Below, in pieces: positions 15,910-23,855 of a stretch of DNA of 64,000 nt. This DNA comes from Alienimonas californiensis (GTDB taxonomy: Bacteria; Planctomycetota; Planctomycetia; Planctomycetales; Planctomycetaceae): positions 186,001 through 250,000 of the forward strand of contig NZ_CP036265.1 in assembly GCF_007743815.1 (NCBI RefSeq). The letters are read 5' to 3'. The number at the start of each line of letters is the position of its first letter. Positions within the stretch are counted from its first letter, which is position 1. Made by a program: the position numbers and the translations under genes. A model generated the notes under the pieces. The model saw nothing but the letters and a program-made list of their open reading frames with translations. It ran no database searches and was not told the DNA's origin.

Positions 15910-17487
15910 CTACTGCTCCCCGCGCCACTGGCGGCCGCTGTCGCTCAGCAGATTCATCGCGGCGTCCGGGCCCCACGTGCCGGCGGGGTAGTCCTCCGGT
16001 TTGTGCTCCGGCTTGGCCCACGCCTTGAGGACCGGGTCGAGGAACCGCCACGCCGCTTCCAGCTCGTCGTCCCGGGTAAACAGGGTGCGGTCGCCTCGCA
16101 TCACGTCGAGCAACAGCCGTTCGTAGGCCTCCGGCAGCTTGGTGGGAAAGGCTTCGCTGTAGTCGAAGTCCATGCGGACGGGGTGAATCTGGTACTGCAT
16201 GCCCGGCCGCTTCGAGGAAAAGCTCAACTCGATGCCCTCGTTCGGCTGCACGCGGAACACCAGCCGGTTGGGCTGGGCGCCGATCAGGTCGCAGACGTCC
16301 CCGCTGCACTCCACCGTGCGGAACAATTGCATCGGCGGCAGTTTGAATTGCACGGCGATCTCCGTGAGTTTTTCCGGCAATCGCTTGCCGGTGCGGAGAT
16401 AAAACGGCACCCCGCTCCAGCGCCAGTTGTCGACCCGCACCTTCATCGCCGCGAAGGTCTCGGTCGTGCTGTTCTCGCCGATGCGATCCTCTTCTAAATA
16501 CCCGTTCATCCCGTCGGCGGCGACGTACTGCCCGGCGATCGCCCACTCGTTGAGCTTTTTGCCGCCGGGGCGGAGGGCCTCCATCACCTTGCGTTTTTCG
16601 TCGCGGATGTCGTCAGCGGCGAATTTCGCCGGCGGCTCCATCGCCACTAAAGCCAGCAGTTGCAGAACGTGGTTCTGCAACACGTCCCGCAGGGCGCCGG
16701 CGGTGTCGTAGTACCCGCCGCGGGCGCCCTCGATGCCCTGCGATTCGCTCACGGTAATCTGCACGTGATCCACGTGCTGCCGATTAAACAGCGGTTCGAA
16801 AATGCCGTTGCCGAACCGGAACATCAGGACGTTCTGAACGGTCTCCTTGCCGAGATAATGGTCGATCCGATACAGCTGTTTTTCCCGCAGGCGGGCCCGC
16901 AGGTCGCTGTTCAATTCCTTGGCGCTCTCCAGGTCCGTGCCGAACGGCTTCTCCACGACGACCCGCAGCCAGGGCGGGTGGTCGTCCTGATCGTCCTCCG
17001 GGATGAGCCCGCCGCCGGCGAGGGCCTCCACGCAGTCGTGAAACAGGTTGGGGCCGACCGCCAGATAGGCGATCCGCCGGTCCGTCACGCCGGCGTCCCG
17101 TTCGATCGTTTTGATTTCCTCGCCCCAGGCCGCGTATTGCTCCGGCGTGGCGATGTCGAGGCGGCGATAGAACAGCCGGGCGGCGAAGCGGTCCCAGTTC
17201 TCCGCGGAGACGGGGGCGGTGCGGGCCTCCTCGTTCACCGCGGCGTGCATTTCCTCGCGGAACTCGGCGTCCGTTTTGTCCCGCCGGGCGACGCCGATGA
17301 TCGGGGAGGCGTCGGACAGGTAGCCGTCCTGCCAGAGGTCGTACAGCGCCGGCAGGAGTTTGCGGGCGGTGAGATCCCCGCTGGCCCCGAAGATCACGAA
17401 GGAGGCGGCGCCGGCCTCGCCTTCGCTTTTGAGAATGCGGTCGGTGACCGGCTGGACGGTCGGACGGATCTCGGTGGGGGCGGCCAT
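15910..17487 (-). CDS. zwf: Glucose-6-phosphate 1-dehydrogenase
   Basis: Zwf oxidises glucose-6-phosphate to 6-phosphogluconolactone with NAD(P)+, the entry step of the oxidative pentose phosphate or Entner-Doudoroff route. The N-terminus has the nucleotide-binding IFGASGDLTARKLLPALYDL, the substrate site RIDHYLGKETVQNVLMFRFG with its catalytic His/Lys region, and FEPLFNRQHVDHVQITVSES. The length of 525 residues is slightly above the usual 490-510. It is located downstream of a GntP gluconate permease gene on the same strand (98-base gap) and directly upstream of a small Cys-rich gene. This arrangement links gluconate uptake with 6-phosphogluconate metabolism. Confidence 0.97.
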   Translation of the reverse strand: MAAPTEIRPTVQPVTDRILKSEGEAGAASFVIFGASGDLTARKLLPALYDLWQDGYLSDASPIIGVARRDKTDAEFREEMHAAVNEEARTAPVSAENWDRFAARLFYRRLDIATPEQYAAWGEEIKTIERDAGVTDRRIAYLAVGPNLFHDCVEALAGGGLIPEDDQDDHPPWLRVVVEKPFGTDLESAKELNSDLRARLREKQLYRIDHYLGKETVQNVLMFRFGNGIFEPLFNRQHVDHVQITVSESQGIEGARGGYYDTAGALRDVLQNHVLQLLALVAMEPPAKFAADDIRDEKRKVMEALRPGGKKLNEWAIAGQYVAADGMNGYLEEDRIGENSTTETFAAMKVRVDNWRWSGVPFYLRTGKRLPEKLTEIAVQFKLPPMQLFRTVECSGDVCDLIGAQPNRLVFRVQPNEGIELSFSSKRPGMQYQIHPVRMDFDYSEAFPTKLPEAYERLLLDVMRGDRTLFTRDDELEAAWRFLDPVLKAWAKPEHKPEDYPAGTWGPDAAMNLLSDSGRQWRGEQ

Positions 17488-17585
17488 CGGGCGTTGACGC
17501 GGAACGGACGGGACGGGCGCGGCACCTTACCAGCCCGCCGCCCCGCCGTCGGCCGTCCGGCGGCCCCGCCGTCCGGTCCGCGGTC

Positions 17586-19232
17586 TCAGGTCAACGGCAA
17601 CAGCCAGGCCAGCAGCAGGCTGGTGGCGAAGGAGGTCACGCCGAGGATCGTCAGCAGCGGGGTCCAGCTTTTCAGGGTTTCGGCCTCGGTGAGGCCGCCC
17701 ATTTTGGCGAAGATCCAGAACCCGCTGTCCGTCATCCAACTGCCGACCAGACTGCCGCCGCCGATCGCGGTGCCGAGGTAGACCGGGTGGAAGGGCAGCG
17801 CGGCGACGTCCGGGCCGGTGACGAAGTCGGCGAGGATGCCGCTGGTCACGATCATCGCCGTGGTGCTCGATCCTTGGGCGCTCTTGAGCAGCACCGCGAT
17901 GCCGAAGCCCAGCCCCAGCAGGCCGAAGCCCTGGGTGCTGCTCTCGCCGAAGGCGTCCGCGATCGCCTTGCCGACGCCGGCCTCCTTCAACATCCCGCCG
18001 AACGCGGCGCCGGCGCAGGTGATGAGGATGATCACCCCGCCGCTCATCAGGCTGGTTTCGACCAGTCGGCCGATCGCTTCCCGACTGGGGCGGCGCTGGC
18101 GCCAGAGCAGGAACAGACTCACCGCGGCCGAGAGCAGCAGGGCGAGGTTCGGGTCGCCGAACACCCGGGCGTAGCCGACGGGGCCGTCCCGCCGGGCCCG
18201 GTATTCGGCGACGGCCGGGTCGGCGTTCGCCGGGTCGTCGGCGAGGGCGTCGGCGGCGCTCTCCGCGGCGCCGGGGTCGAGGTCGCGGGCCACCAGCCCG
18301 TCGTCCTTCAACACGCCGATCTGGTTCCGCAGATAGGTGTCCCCGGTCGTCTTCACGCCCACCAGCGCGACCGGCAGCAGCACGGGGACCAGCGCCAGCC
18401 AGAGGGACAGCCGCGGCGCCCCCGGGGGGTTCGCCTCATGAATGTGGGCGGCGTCGATCGCGTCCGGGTTGGGGATGTCCGCTGCTTCGCCGCTGACCAG
18501 CGTGTCGTCGGAGCGGGCCGTGAGCGTCGTACCGCTTTCCGGGCCGCCGGGGAGGGCGTCGGGGACTCCGGCCTGACCGCCGCCGCCGGGCGTGACCGGC
18601 ATTTTGCGGTCGATCCACGATCCGAACAGCAGCCCCACGATCGCCGCCGGCAGGGCGATCAGGGCGCCGATCCCCATCATCACGCCCAGGTCGATGTCCA
18701 GGTTCTCCGCGAGCGTCAGCGGCCCCGGCGTCGGCGGGACGAGGGTGTGCGTGATCGCCCCGCCGGCGGCGATGGCGCACAGGCACTTCAGATAGTTCTT
18801 CCGCGTGGTGGCGTAATAACTGCGGGCCAGCGGGACGAGCAGATAAAAGACCGTATCGAAGAAGACCGGCACGCTCAGCACGTACCCGCTGCCCAGCAGG
18901 GCGATCGGGCTGCGTTCGATCCCCAGGAGCCGCACGAACGACTGCACGATGCGGTCCGCCGCCCCGCTCTCCAGCAGACAAGTCCCCACGACCGCCGCCA
19001 GCGCGATCACCAGCCCCACGTTCTTCGCCGCCGCCCCGAACTCCGCGGCCACCCGGGTGACCTTCTCGCCGACCGGCGCCGGGACGAACTCCTCTCCCGA
19101 CTGCTGCAGCGGATTCATCAAGCTCACCACCAGCGCCGCGGTCAGCAGGGCCAGGAAGGCGTTGATCTTGAACCCCAGGATCAACACCAGCACGACCGCG
19201 ACCCCGACGGCGAGGATGACGAACGGGGACAT
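17586..19232 (-). CDS. GntP-family gluconate/organic acid permease
   Basis: This is an inner-membrane proton symporter of the GntP family, with many hydrophobic helices from the N-terminus on ([20 protein letters not shown]). Family patterns include [40 protein letters not shown] and, near the C-terminus, [20 protein letters not shown]. At 548 residues it is about 100 longer than typical members. The excess is two hydrophilic insertions (around residues 210-275 and 300-370). I start it at the ATG at 19232, because upstream codons would add a Pro/Arg-rich tail before the first helix. Gluconate is the likely substrate given zwf next door, but lactate or other hydroxy acids are possible. Confidence 0.9.
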   Translation of the reverse strand: MSPFVILAVGVAVVLVLILGFKINAFLALLTAALVVSLMNPLQQSGEEFVPAPVGEKVTRVAAEFGAAAKNVGLVIALAAVVGTCLLESGAADRIVQSFVRLLGIERSPIALLGSGYVLSVPVFFDTVFYLLVPLARSYYATTRKNYLKCLCAIAAGGAITHTLVPPTPGPLTLAENLDIDLGVMMGIGALIALPAAIVGLLFGSWIDRKMPVTPGGGGQAGVPDALPGGPESGTTLTARSDDTLVSGEAADIPNPDAIDAAHIHEANPPGAPRLSLWLALVPVLLPVALVGVKTTGDTYLRNQIGVLKDDGLVARDLDPGAAESAADALADDPANADPAVAEYRARRDGPVGYARVFGDPNLALLLSAAVSLFLLWRQRRPSREAIGRLVETSLMSGGVIILITCAGAAFGGMLKEAGVGKAIADAFGESSTQGFGLLGLGFGIAVLLKSAQGSSTTAMIVTSGILADFVTGPDVAALPFHPVYLGTAIGGGSLVGSWMTDSGFWIFAKMGGLTEAETLKSWTPLLTILGVTSFATSLLLAWLLPLT

Positions 19233-19263
19233 GGGCGCGGCGGGTCTGAGAATCGGCGAGCGA

Positions 19264-19300
19264 GGGGGCGTCAGCCCCCTGAGAGGGCGAATCAGCCCTC
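19264..19300. repeat. Tandem GC hairpins in the gntP leader region
   Basis: Two perfect hairpins follow each other: GGGGGC-GTCA-GCCCCC (19264-19279) and GAGGGC-GAATCA-GCCCTC (19283-19300). A weaker CTCATG/CATGAG pair lies just beyond. They are 32 bases upstream of the gntP start and could be in its transcript leader. The first shares its core with the hairpin at 2478. Confidence 0.6.
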
Positions 19301-19474
19301 CGAGAGGCACTCATGAGGCCTGAACCCCATGAGCGGCGGCTGATCGGCGGGGGAGGATGACAGTCCGCCGCACGGCCCTCAACGCCGTTCGGCACGCCCC
19401 GGGCGGTCGAATCGAACGCCGCCCCTACGATCCGCACCCGTGCCTCGCCTTCGGCCCTCGCACCCGCACCTCAT

Positions 19475-19488
19475 GGGGCTCACGCCCC
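19475..19488. repeat. Short GC hairpin GGGGC-TCAC-GCCCC
   Basis: A five-bp stem with a four-base loop lies 20 bases before the start of the deacetylase-like gene. On the minus strand it reads GGGGCGTGAGCCCC, close to the hairpins at 2478 and 19264. Confidence 0.4.
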
Positions 19489-19507
19489 ACGCTCGCCAAA
19501 CAGGCCC

Positions 19508-20431
19508 GTGCTGTATCACACCGACACCTTCGCCCTGCCCCTGCCGGAGGGCCACCGCTTTCCGATGGCGAAGTACACGCGCCTGCGGGAACGCGTCGCC
19601 GCCTGGCTGGCGGAGGCCCGCCCGCCGGGCGTGGCGCTCACGCTGCCCCCGGCGGCGACGGACGAGCAACTGCTCCGCGTGCACACGCCAAACTACTTCC
19701 GCCGCATCACGACCGGCGATCTGACCCGGCTGGAGGTGAACCGGCTGGGCTTCCCGTGGAGCGAGGCCCTGGTGGAACGCTCCCGCCGCAGCGTGGGGGC
19801 GACGATCGCCGCCTGCACGGACGCCGTCGCCGGGCTGCAAACCGGCCGGCCGTTCGCCGCGAACCTCGCCGGCGGTACGCACCACGCCTTTGCCGACCGC
19901 GGGGAGGGCTTCTGCCTGTTCAACGACGCCGTCGTCGCCGTGCGGGACCTGCGGGCCCGCGGCCTGACCGAGCGGGCGACGATCGTCGATTGCGACGTGC
20001 ACCAGGGCAACGGCACCGCGGCGCTGTGCGGGGACGACGACGCCACCTTCACGCTCTCCCTGCACGGGGCGCGGAACTATCCGGGGAAGAAGGAAGTCAG
20101 CGACCTGGACGTCCCCCTGCCCGACCGGACCGGCGACGAGGCCTATTTGTGGGCGCTGGGCAAGGCCCTGGAGGAACTGGACCGCCGCTTCGCGCCGCAA
20201 CTGATCATTTATGTGGCGGGCGCCGACCCGTACGAACACGACCGCCTCGGCCGGCTCAGCCTGACGGCGGAGGGCCTGCGGGAACGGGATCTCATGGTTT
20301 ATCGCTGGGCAAAGGAGCGGGGCCTGCCGGTCGCCGCCGTGATGGCCGGCGGCTACGCCCCGGACGTGGAGGCGATCGCGGCGATCCACTTCGCCACCGT
20401 CCGCGGCGGCGTGGAAGAGTTGTGCGGCTGA
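19508..20431 (+). CDS. Histone deacetylase/AcuC-family amidohydrolase
   Basis: The 307-residue zinc enzyme has a complete HDAC-type active site: the His pair in GGTHHAF, the zinc ligands Asp and His in IVDCDVHQGNGT, the third ligand Asp in VAGADPYEHDRLG, and the transition-state Tyr in MAGGYAPDV. Bacterial members deacetylate proteins, acetoin-linked enzymes, polyamines or other acetylated small molecules; which applies here is unknown. The start is a GTG at 19508, right before the conserved LYHTDTF. It lies between gntP (divergent) and the kinase gene (150 bases downstream, same strand). Confidence 0.93.
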   Translation: MLYHTDTFALPLPEGHRFPMAKYTRLRERVAAWLAEARPPGVALTLPPAATDEQLLRVHTPNYFRRITTGDLTRLEVNRLGFPWSEALVERSRRSVGATIAACTDAVAGLQTGRPFAANLAGGTHHAFADRGEGFCLFNDAVVAVRDLRARGLTERATIVDCDVHQGNGTAALCGDDDATFTLSLHGARNYPGKKEVSDLDVPLPDRTGDEAYLWALGKALEELDRRFAPQLIIYVAGADPYEHDRLGRLSLTAEGLRERDLMVYRWAKERGLPVAAVMAGGYAPDVEAIAAIHFATVRGGVEELCG

Positions 20432-20581
20432 CCGGGCGGCGCGTCCCCAGCCAAGGTCGCCGCGCCCGTCGTGGACTGCCGCCTCCGCCGCCGGGAATCG
20501 TTTCGGCGCCGTTCAGTCCGTCTTCAAAACGCCTGCCGGCGAATCGCCCGCGGTCCATGCGGACGGGCCGGCCGGTGCAGT

Positions 20582-23401
20582 ATGCTCCCGCACAATACCC
20601 CGGAGCCTTCCCCTCCCGGACCGCCGGTCGCCCCGATGCCGCAACGCCCCCCTTCGTCCGCCGGGGAGCGTCCCGGGCATCGCACCGTGGAGCGAGGCGC
20701 CTCTCAGACGGTCTGGAACGGCTCGCCCCCCACGGACGAACCGACGGCGGAATCCACGGGGAACTCGGCGTCGGAACCCGGGGCGGACTCGGCGGGGAGC
20801 GATCCCCCCGCCGACCCCGCGATGAAGGCCACGACCGCGGCGGGGGCGTTGCGCACGGTGCTCTCCGGCAACGAAACGTTGCCCTTCGACCCGAACTCCG
20901 ACGGCCCGGTCCTGCCCGGCGAGGGCGAGTTCGCCGACGGCGAACTGGCCTTCGGCCGTTACCGCATCCAGCGGGAACTGGGCCGCGGCGGGATGGGGGC
21001 GGTCTACCTGGCCCGGGACGAGCAGCTCGACCGGGACGTCGCCCTGAAGATTCCCTCCGCCGCCGCCGCCGCGGACCCGGAGCAGACGGAACGGTTCCTC
21101 CGTGAAGCCCGGGCCGCCGCCACCCTGCGGCACCCGAACCTCTGCCCGATCCACGACGCCGGCCAGGTCCCCGGCGAATCGGGGGCCGGGCAGTTGTTCA
21201 TCACCATGGCCTACCTGCCCGGTCAGAGCCTGAAGGACGCCCTTCACGGCCCCCAGCCGGTGCGCTCGGCGGTGCGGCTGATCGGCAAGCTGGCCGACGC
21301 CATGGCCCACGCCCACGACCACGGCGTGATCCACCGGGATCTGAAGCCCGGCAACGTCATGCTGGACGAGAAGGGACGCCCCCACATCACCGACTTCGGC
21401 CTCGCCCGCCGCGAGGCCGACGACGCCCTCGTCACCCAGACCGGCGCCACGCTGGGCACCCCCGCCTACATGAGCCCGGAGCAGATCCTCGGCGACCCGG
21501 CGCAGGTCGGCCCCCGGGCGGACGTCTACGCGCTCGGCGTGATGCTCTACGAACTGCTGACCGGCCGGTTGCCCTACGAGGGCACGGTCACGGCGGTGCT
21601 GGGCAAGGCGCTCACCGAAGACCCGCCGCCGCCGCGTGCGCTGCGGGACGAGGTGGACCCGCACCTGGAGGCGATCTGGAAACGCATGACCGCCCGCCCC
21701 CTGTCGGAACGGTACGGCAGCATGCGGGAGGTGCGGGAAGCCCTCGCCGGCTACCTGAAGGACGGCCCGCAGTCGATCCTCGCCGATCGGATCGCGGGGC
21801 GTCCCCCGGCGGCCGCCCCGACCTTGCCCCTCTCGCCCCAGTGCGATCGGCAGCCGGATCGAAAACGCACCGCGGCGACTTGGACGCGGCGCCTGCGGTG
21901 GGGCCTCGCGGCGGCGGCGCTCGCGCTGTTGGGCGTGGTCACGGTCGTCGACCGCCTGCCGGACGGGTGGTTGCAGACGGTGACGATAAACGTCCCCAGC
22001 GAGGGCGCCGCCCTGAGCGCGGACAACGCCGCCGGCGGCGGAGCCGGTTCCTCCGGCGAGGGCGGAGCGTCCGGCGGCGACGGCGAGGTTCTGCCGGCGT
22101 CCCTGACGGATTCCGAACCCGACGCCGACGGATGGGTCGACCTGCTCAACGGACGCGATCTGGCCGGGTGGACGCTGATCCCGCCGGAAACTTGGTCGGT
22201 TCAATTCGGAGAGTTGGTCGCCGACTTCCCGGCCGGGCGGGACGCCCCGATCTTCGCCGCCCCCCCGCCGGAGCGCCTGCCGCAGGATTACGAACTGGAT
22301 CTCGAATTCCTGCCCTCCCCCGAAGCCGAGCTCAAGGTGCGGGTCCGGCGGGTGAACGACGGCTCCGCGAGGGACGACGACTCCGTCTACGCGACCCTCG
22401 GCGACCCGGGCGTGGAGCGGTGGGGCTTCCTGAGCGCCCGCGTCGCTCTCCGCGGCGACGCGGAATACCTCGCCCGCGAGCCGATGCACCGCGCCCGGAC
22501 CGCGGCCTGGGAGGCGATCGACGCCGCGGACGGCTGGCAGCGAGTCCGGCTGCAGGTTCGGGACGACGTCGCGTCGTTGTCGGTCAACGGCGTGGACATG
22601 GGGTCTCTCGCCGACGCCTACATGGCCCGCGGGCGGGTCCTGCGGCTGGACGTGGATCGCAACCCGCCGGAGGGCCCGGCCACGGTGCGGTTCCGCTCGC
22701 TCCGCTTCCGCCCGCTCGACCCGGACGGGGGCCTGGAGAACCTGCCCACGCCCCCCGCGGACGACCCCGGCTGGGTCGAACTGTTCGACGGCGAGACCCT
22801 GGACGGCTGGGAGGGCGACCGCGACCTCTGGTCCGTGGAGGACGGACTGCTGGTGGGCATGCTCCCCGCGGTCCGGGGCGAACGGATCGCCGTCCTGACC
22901 CACGAACGGCCGTTCGGCGACGCGCTGGTCCGCATCGCGTACGAGCCGCATGACTGGTACTTCCACGGGCTGCTCGTCCGTCTGCCGTCGGAGGGCAAGG
23001 ACGGCTTGATGGTCCACACGTACAACGGCTACCCGGCCAGCATGGGCGGCAAGTTCCGCCGCATGGACGGCCGCCACGGCCCGCCGACCGTCTCGACGCC
23101 GAACTCCCACGTCGCCTATCGAGCGATGGCGGACAACGGCGAACCGGCGGGATACGACGTGTTGGAGGCGCGGGTCGTCGGCGACGAGGTCGCCTCCGCC
23201 CGCAACGGCGTGCCGATCGATAAGGAGTCCGTCCCGGGGCTCCCGGAGAGGGGGCAGATCGGCCTGCGGATCGCATCGACCTCCTCGGGCCCGTCCGGAA
23301 TGCGGATTCGCTCGATCCGCGTCTTCCCGCTGAACGACCCCGAACCGACCGTCGCCGACCCAACCGTCGCCGACCTGCCCTCCGCCGATCTCGGGGAGTA
23401 G
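20582..23401 (+). CDS. Membrane Ser/Thr protein kinase with two extracytoplasmic DUF1080 (3-keto-disaccharide hydrolase-like) domains
   Basis: This 939-residue protein starts at ATG 20582. A disordered Pro/Ser-rich N-terminus leads to a PknB-type kinase domain from about residue 126. The Gly loop is GRGGMGAVYLA, the lysine lies in VALKIP, the catalytic loop is VIHRDLKPGNVML (Asp253), and ITDFGLA and GTPAYMSPEQ follow. One membrane helix (near residues 440-456, WGLAAAALALLGVVTVV) separates the kinase from two beta-sandwich domains. These start near residues 518 (GWVDLLNGRDLAGW) and 730 (GWVELFDGETLDGW), and both match the DUF1080/LamG-like fold. The layout suggests a receptor kinase sensing a carbohydrate outside the cytoplasm; this is inference. 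A partial copy of the first sensor domain is encoded just downstream. Confidence 0.9.
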   Translation: MLPHNTPEPSPPGPPVAPMPQRPPSSAGERPGHRTVERGASQTVWNGSPPTDEPTAESTGNSASEPGADSAGSDPPADPAMKATTAAGALRTVLSGNETLPFDPNSDGPVLPGEGEFADGELAFGRYRIQRELGRGGMGAVYLARDEQLDRDVALKIPSAAAAADPEQTERFLREARAAATLRHPNLCPIHDAGQVPGESGAGQLFITMAYLPGQSLKDALHGPQPVRSAVRLIGKLADAMAHAHDHGVIHRDLKPGNVMLDEKGRPHITDFGLARREADDALVTQTGATLGTPAYMSPEQILGDPAQVGPRADVYALGVMLYELLTGRLPYEGTVTAVLGKALTEDPPPPRALRDEVDPHLEAIWKRMTARPLSERYGSMREVREALAGYLKDGPQSILADRIAGRPPAAAPTLPLSPQCDRQPDRKRTAATWTRRLRWGLAAAALALLGVVTVVDRLPDGWLQTVTINVPSEGAALSADNAAGGGAGSSGEGGASGGDGEVLPASLTDSEPDADGWVDLLNGRDLAGWTLIPPETWSVQFGELVADFPAGRDAPIFAAPPPERLPQDYELDLEFLPSPEAELKVRVRRVNDGSARDDDSVYATLGDPGVERWGFLSARVALRGDAEYLAREPMHRARTAAWEAIDAADGWQRVRLQVRDDVASLSVNGVDMGSLADAYMARGRVLRLDVDRNPPEGPATVRFRSLRFRPLDPDGGLENLPTPPADDPGWVELFDGETLDGWEGDRDLWSVEDGLLVGMLPAVRGERIAVLTHERPFGDALVRIAYEPHDWYFHGLLVRLPSEGKDGLMVHTYNGYPASMGGKFRRMDGRHGPPTVSTPNSHVAYRAMADNGEPAGYDVLEARVVGDEVASARNGVPIDKESVPGLPERGQIGLRIASTSSGPSGMRIRSIRVFPLNDPEPTVADPTVADLPSADLGE

Positions 23402-23430
23402 ACGGCGCCCCGGGGCCTGCCGCGGCGCCC

Positions 23431-23450
23431 GGGCGTTCGGTCGAACGCCC
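23431..23450 (+). terminator. Hairpin after the kinase gene
   Basis: GGGCGTTC-GGTC-GAACGCCC is a perfect 8-bp hairpin 29 bases after the kinase stop codon. It lacks a T-run, so termination is plausible but not certain. Confidence 0.45.
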
Positions 23451-23495
23451 CGCTTCCGCCCGCTTCGAACGCCCGACCGCCCCGCGGCGGACGGT

Positions 23496-23855
23496 ATGTT
23501 CCCAACGGTTGATCGCTTCTCCCGCCCCCGTCCGCCCCCCGCGATGCTTCACGCCCGGACGCCCGCCAAGATCGCCCAGGCCCGTGCGGCCGCGGGGCGA
23601 GGCGACGGCGAAAAGCGGCACCGGATGCGGGTGTGGGACGACCGCGTCTCGATGACGGTCAACGGAGTCGACTTCGGGCAGACCGAAGGCGCCCGCGACC
23701 CCGACATGCTTCACGGCCGGCTCCTGCGACTGGACGTCGGTCGCAAGTCGCGGATCGCCCCGCAGGCGAAGGTCCGGTTCCGCTCGATCCAGATTCGCCC
23801 GCTGCGTCCCGACGGGACGCCGCTGATCGCTGCGTCGGCCGCGGCGGCGCCGTGA
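23496..23855 (+). CDS. Orphan DUF1080 tail fragment (truncated paralogue of the kinase sensor domain)
   Basis: The 119-residue reading frame encodes only the last strands of a DUF1080 domain: RVSMTVNGVDFGQTEGA, LHGRLLRLDVGRKS and AKVRFRSIQIRPLRPDG. These line up with RDDVASLSVNGVDMGSLADA, LRLDVDRNPPEG and ATVRFRSLRFRPLDPDG near residues 660-720 of the adjacent kinase. No kinase, membrane helix or signal peptide remains. The start is unsure: ATG 23496 or ATG 23544. The stop overlaps the GTG start of the next gene by four bases (GTGA). It could be a decayed remnant of a second kinase gene, kept because it is translationally coupled to the BatA-like gene, or a small free-standing protein. Confidence 0.5.
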   Translation: MFPTVDRFSRPRPPPAMLHARTPAKIAQARAAAGRGDGEKRHRMRVWDDRVSMTVNGVDFGQTEGARDPDMLHGRLLRLDVGRKSRIAPQAKVRFRSIQIRPLRPDGTPLIAASAAAAP

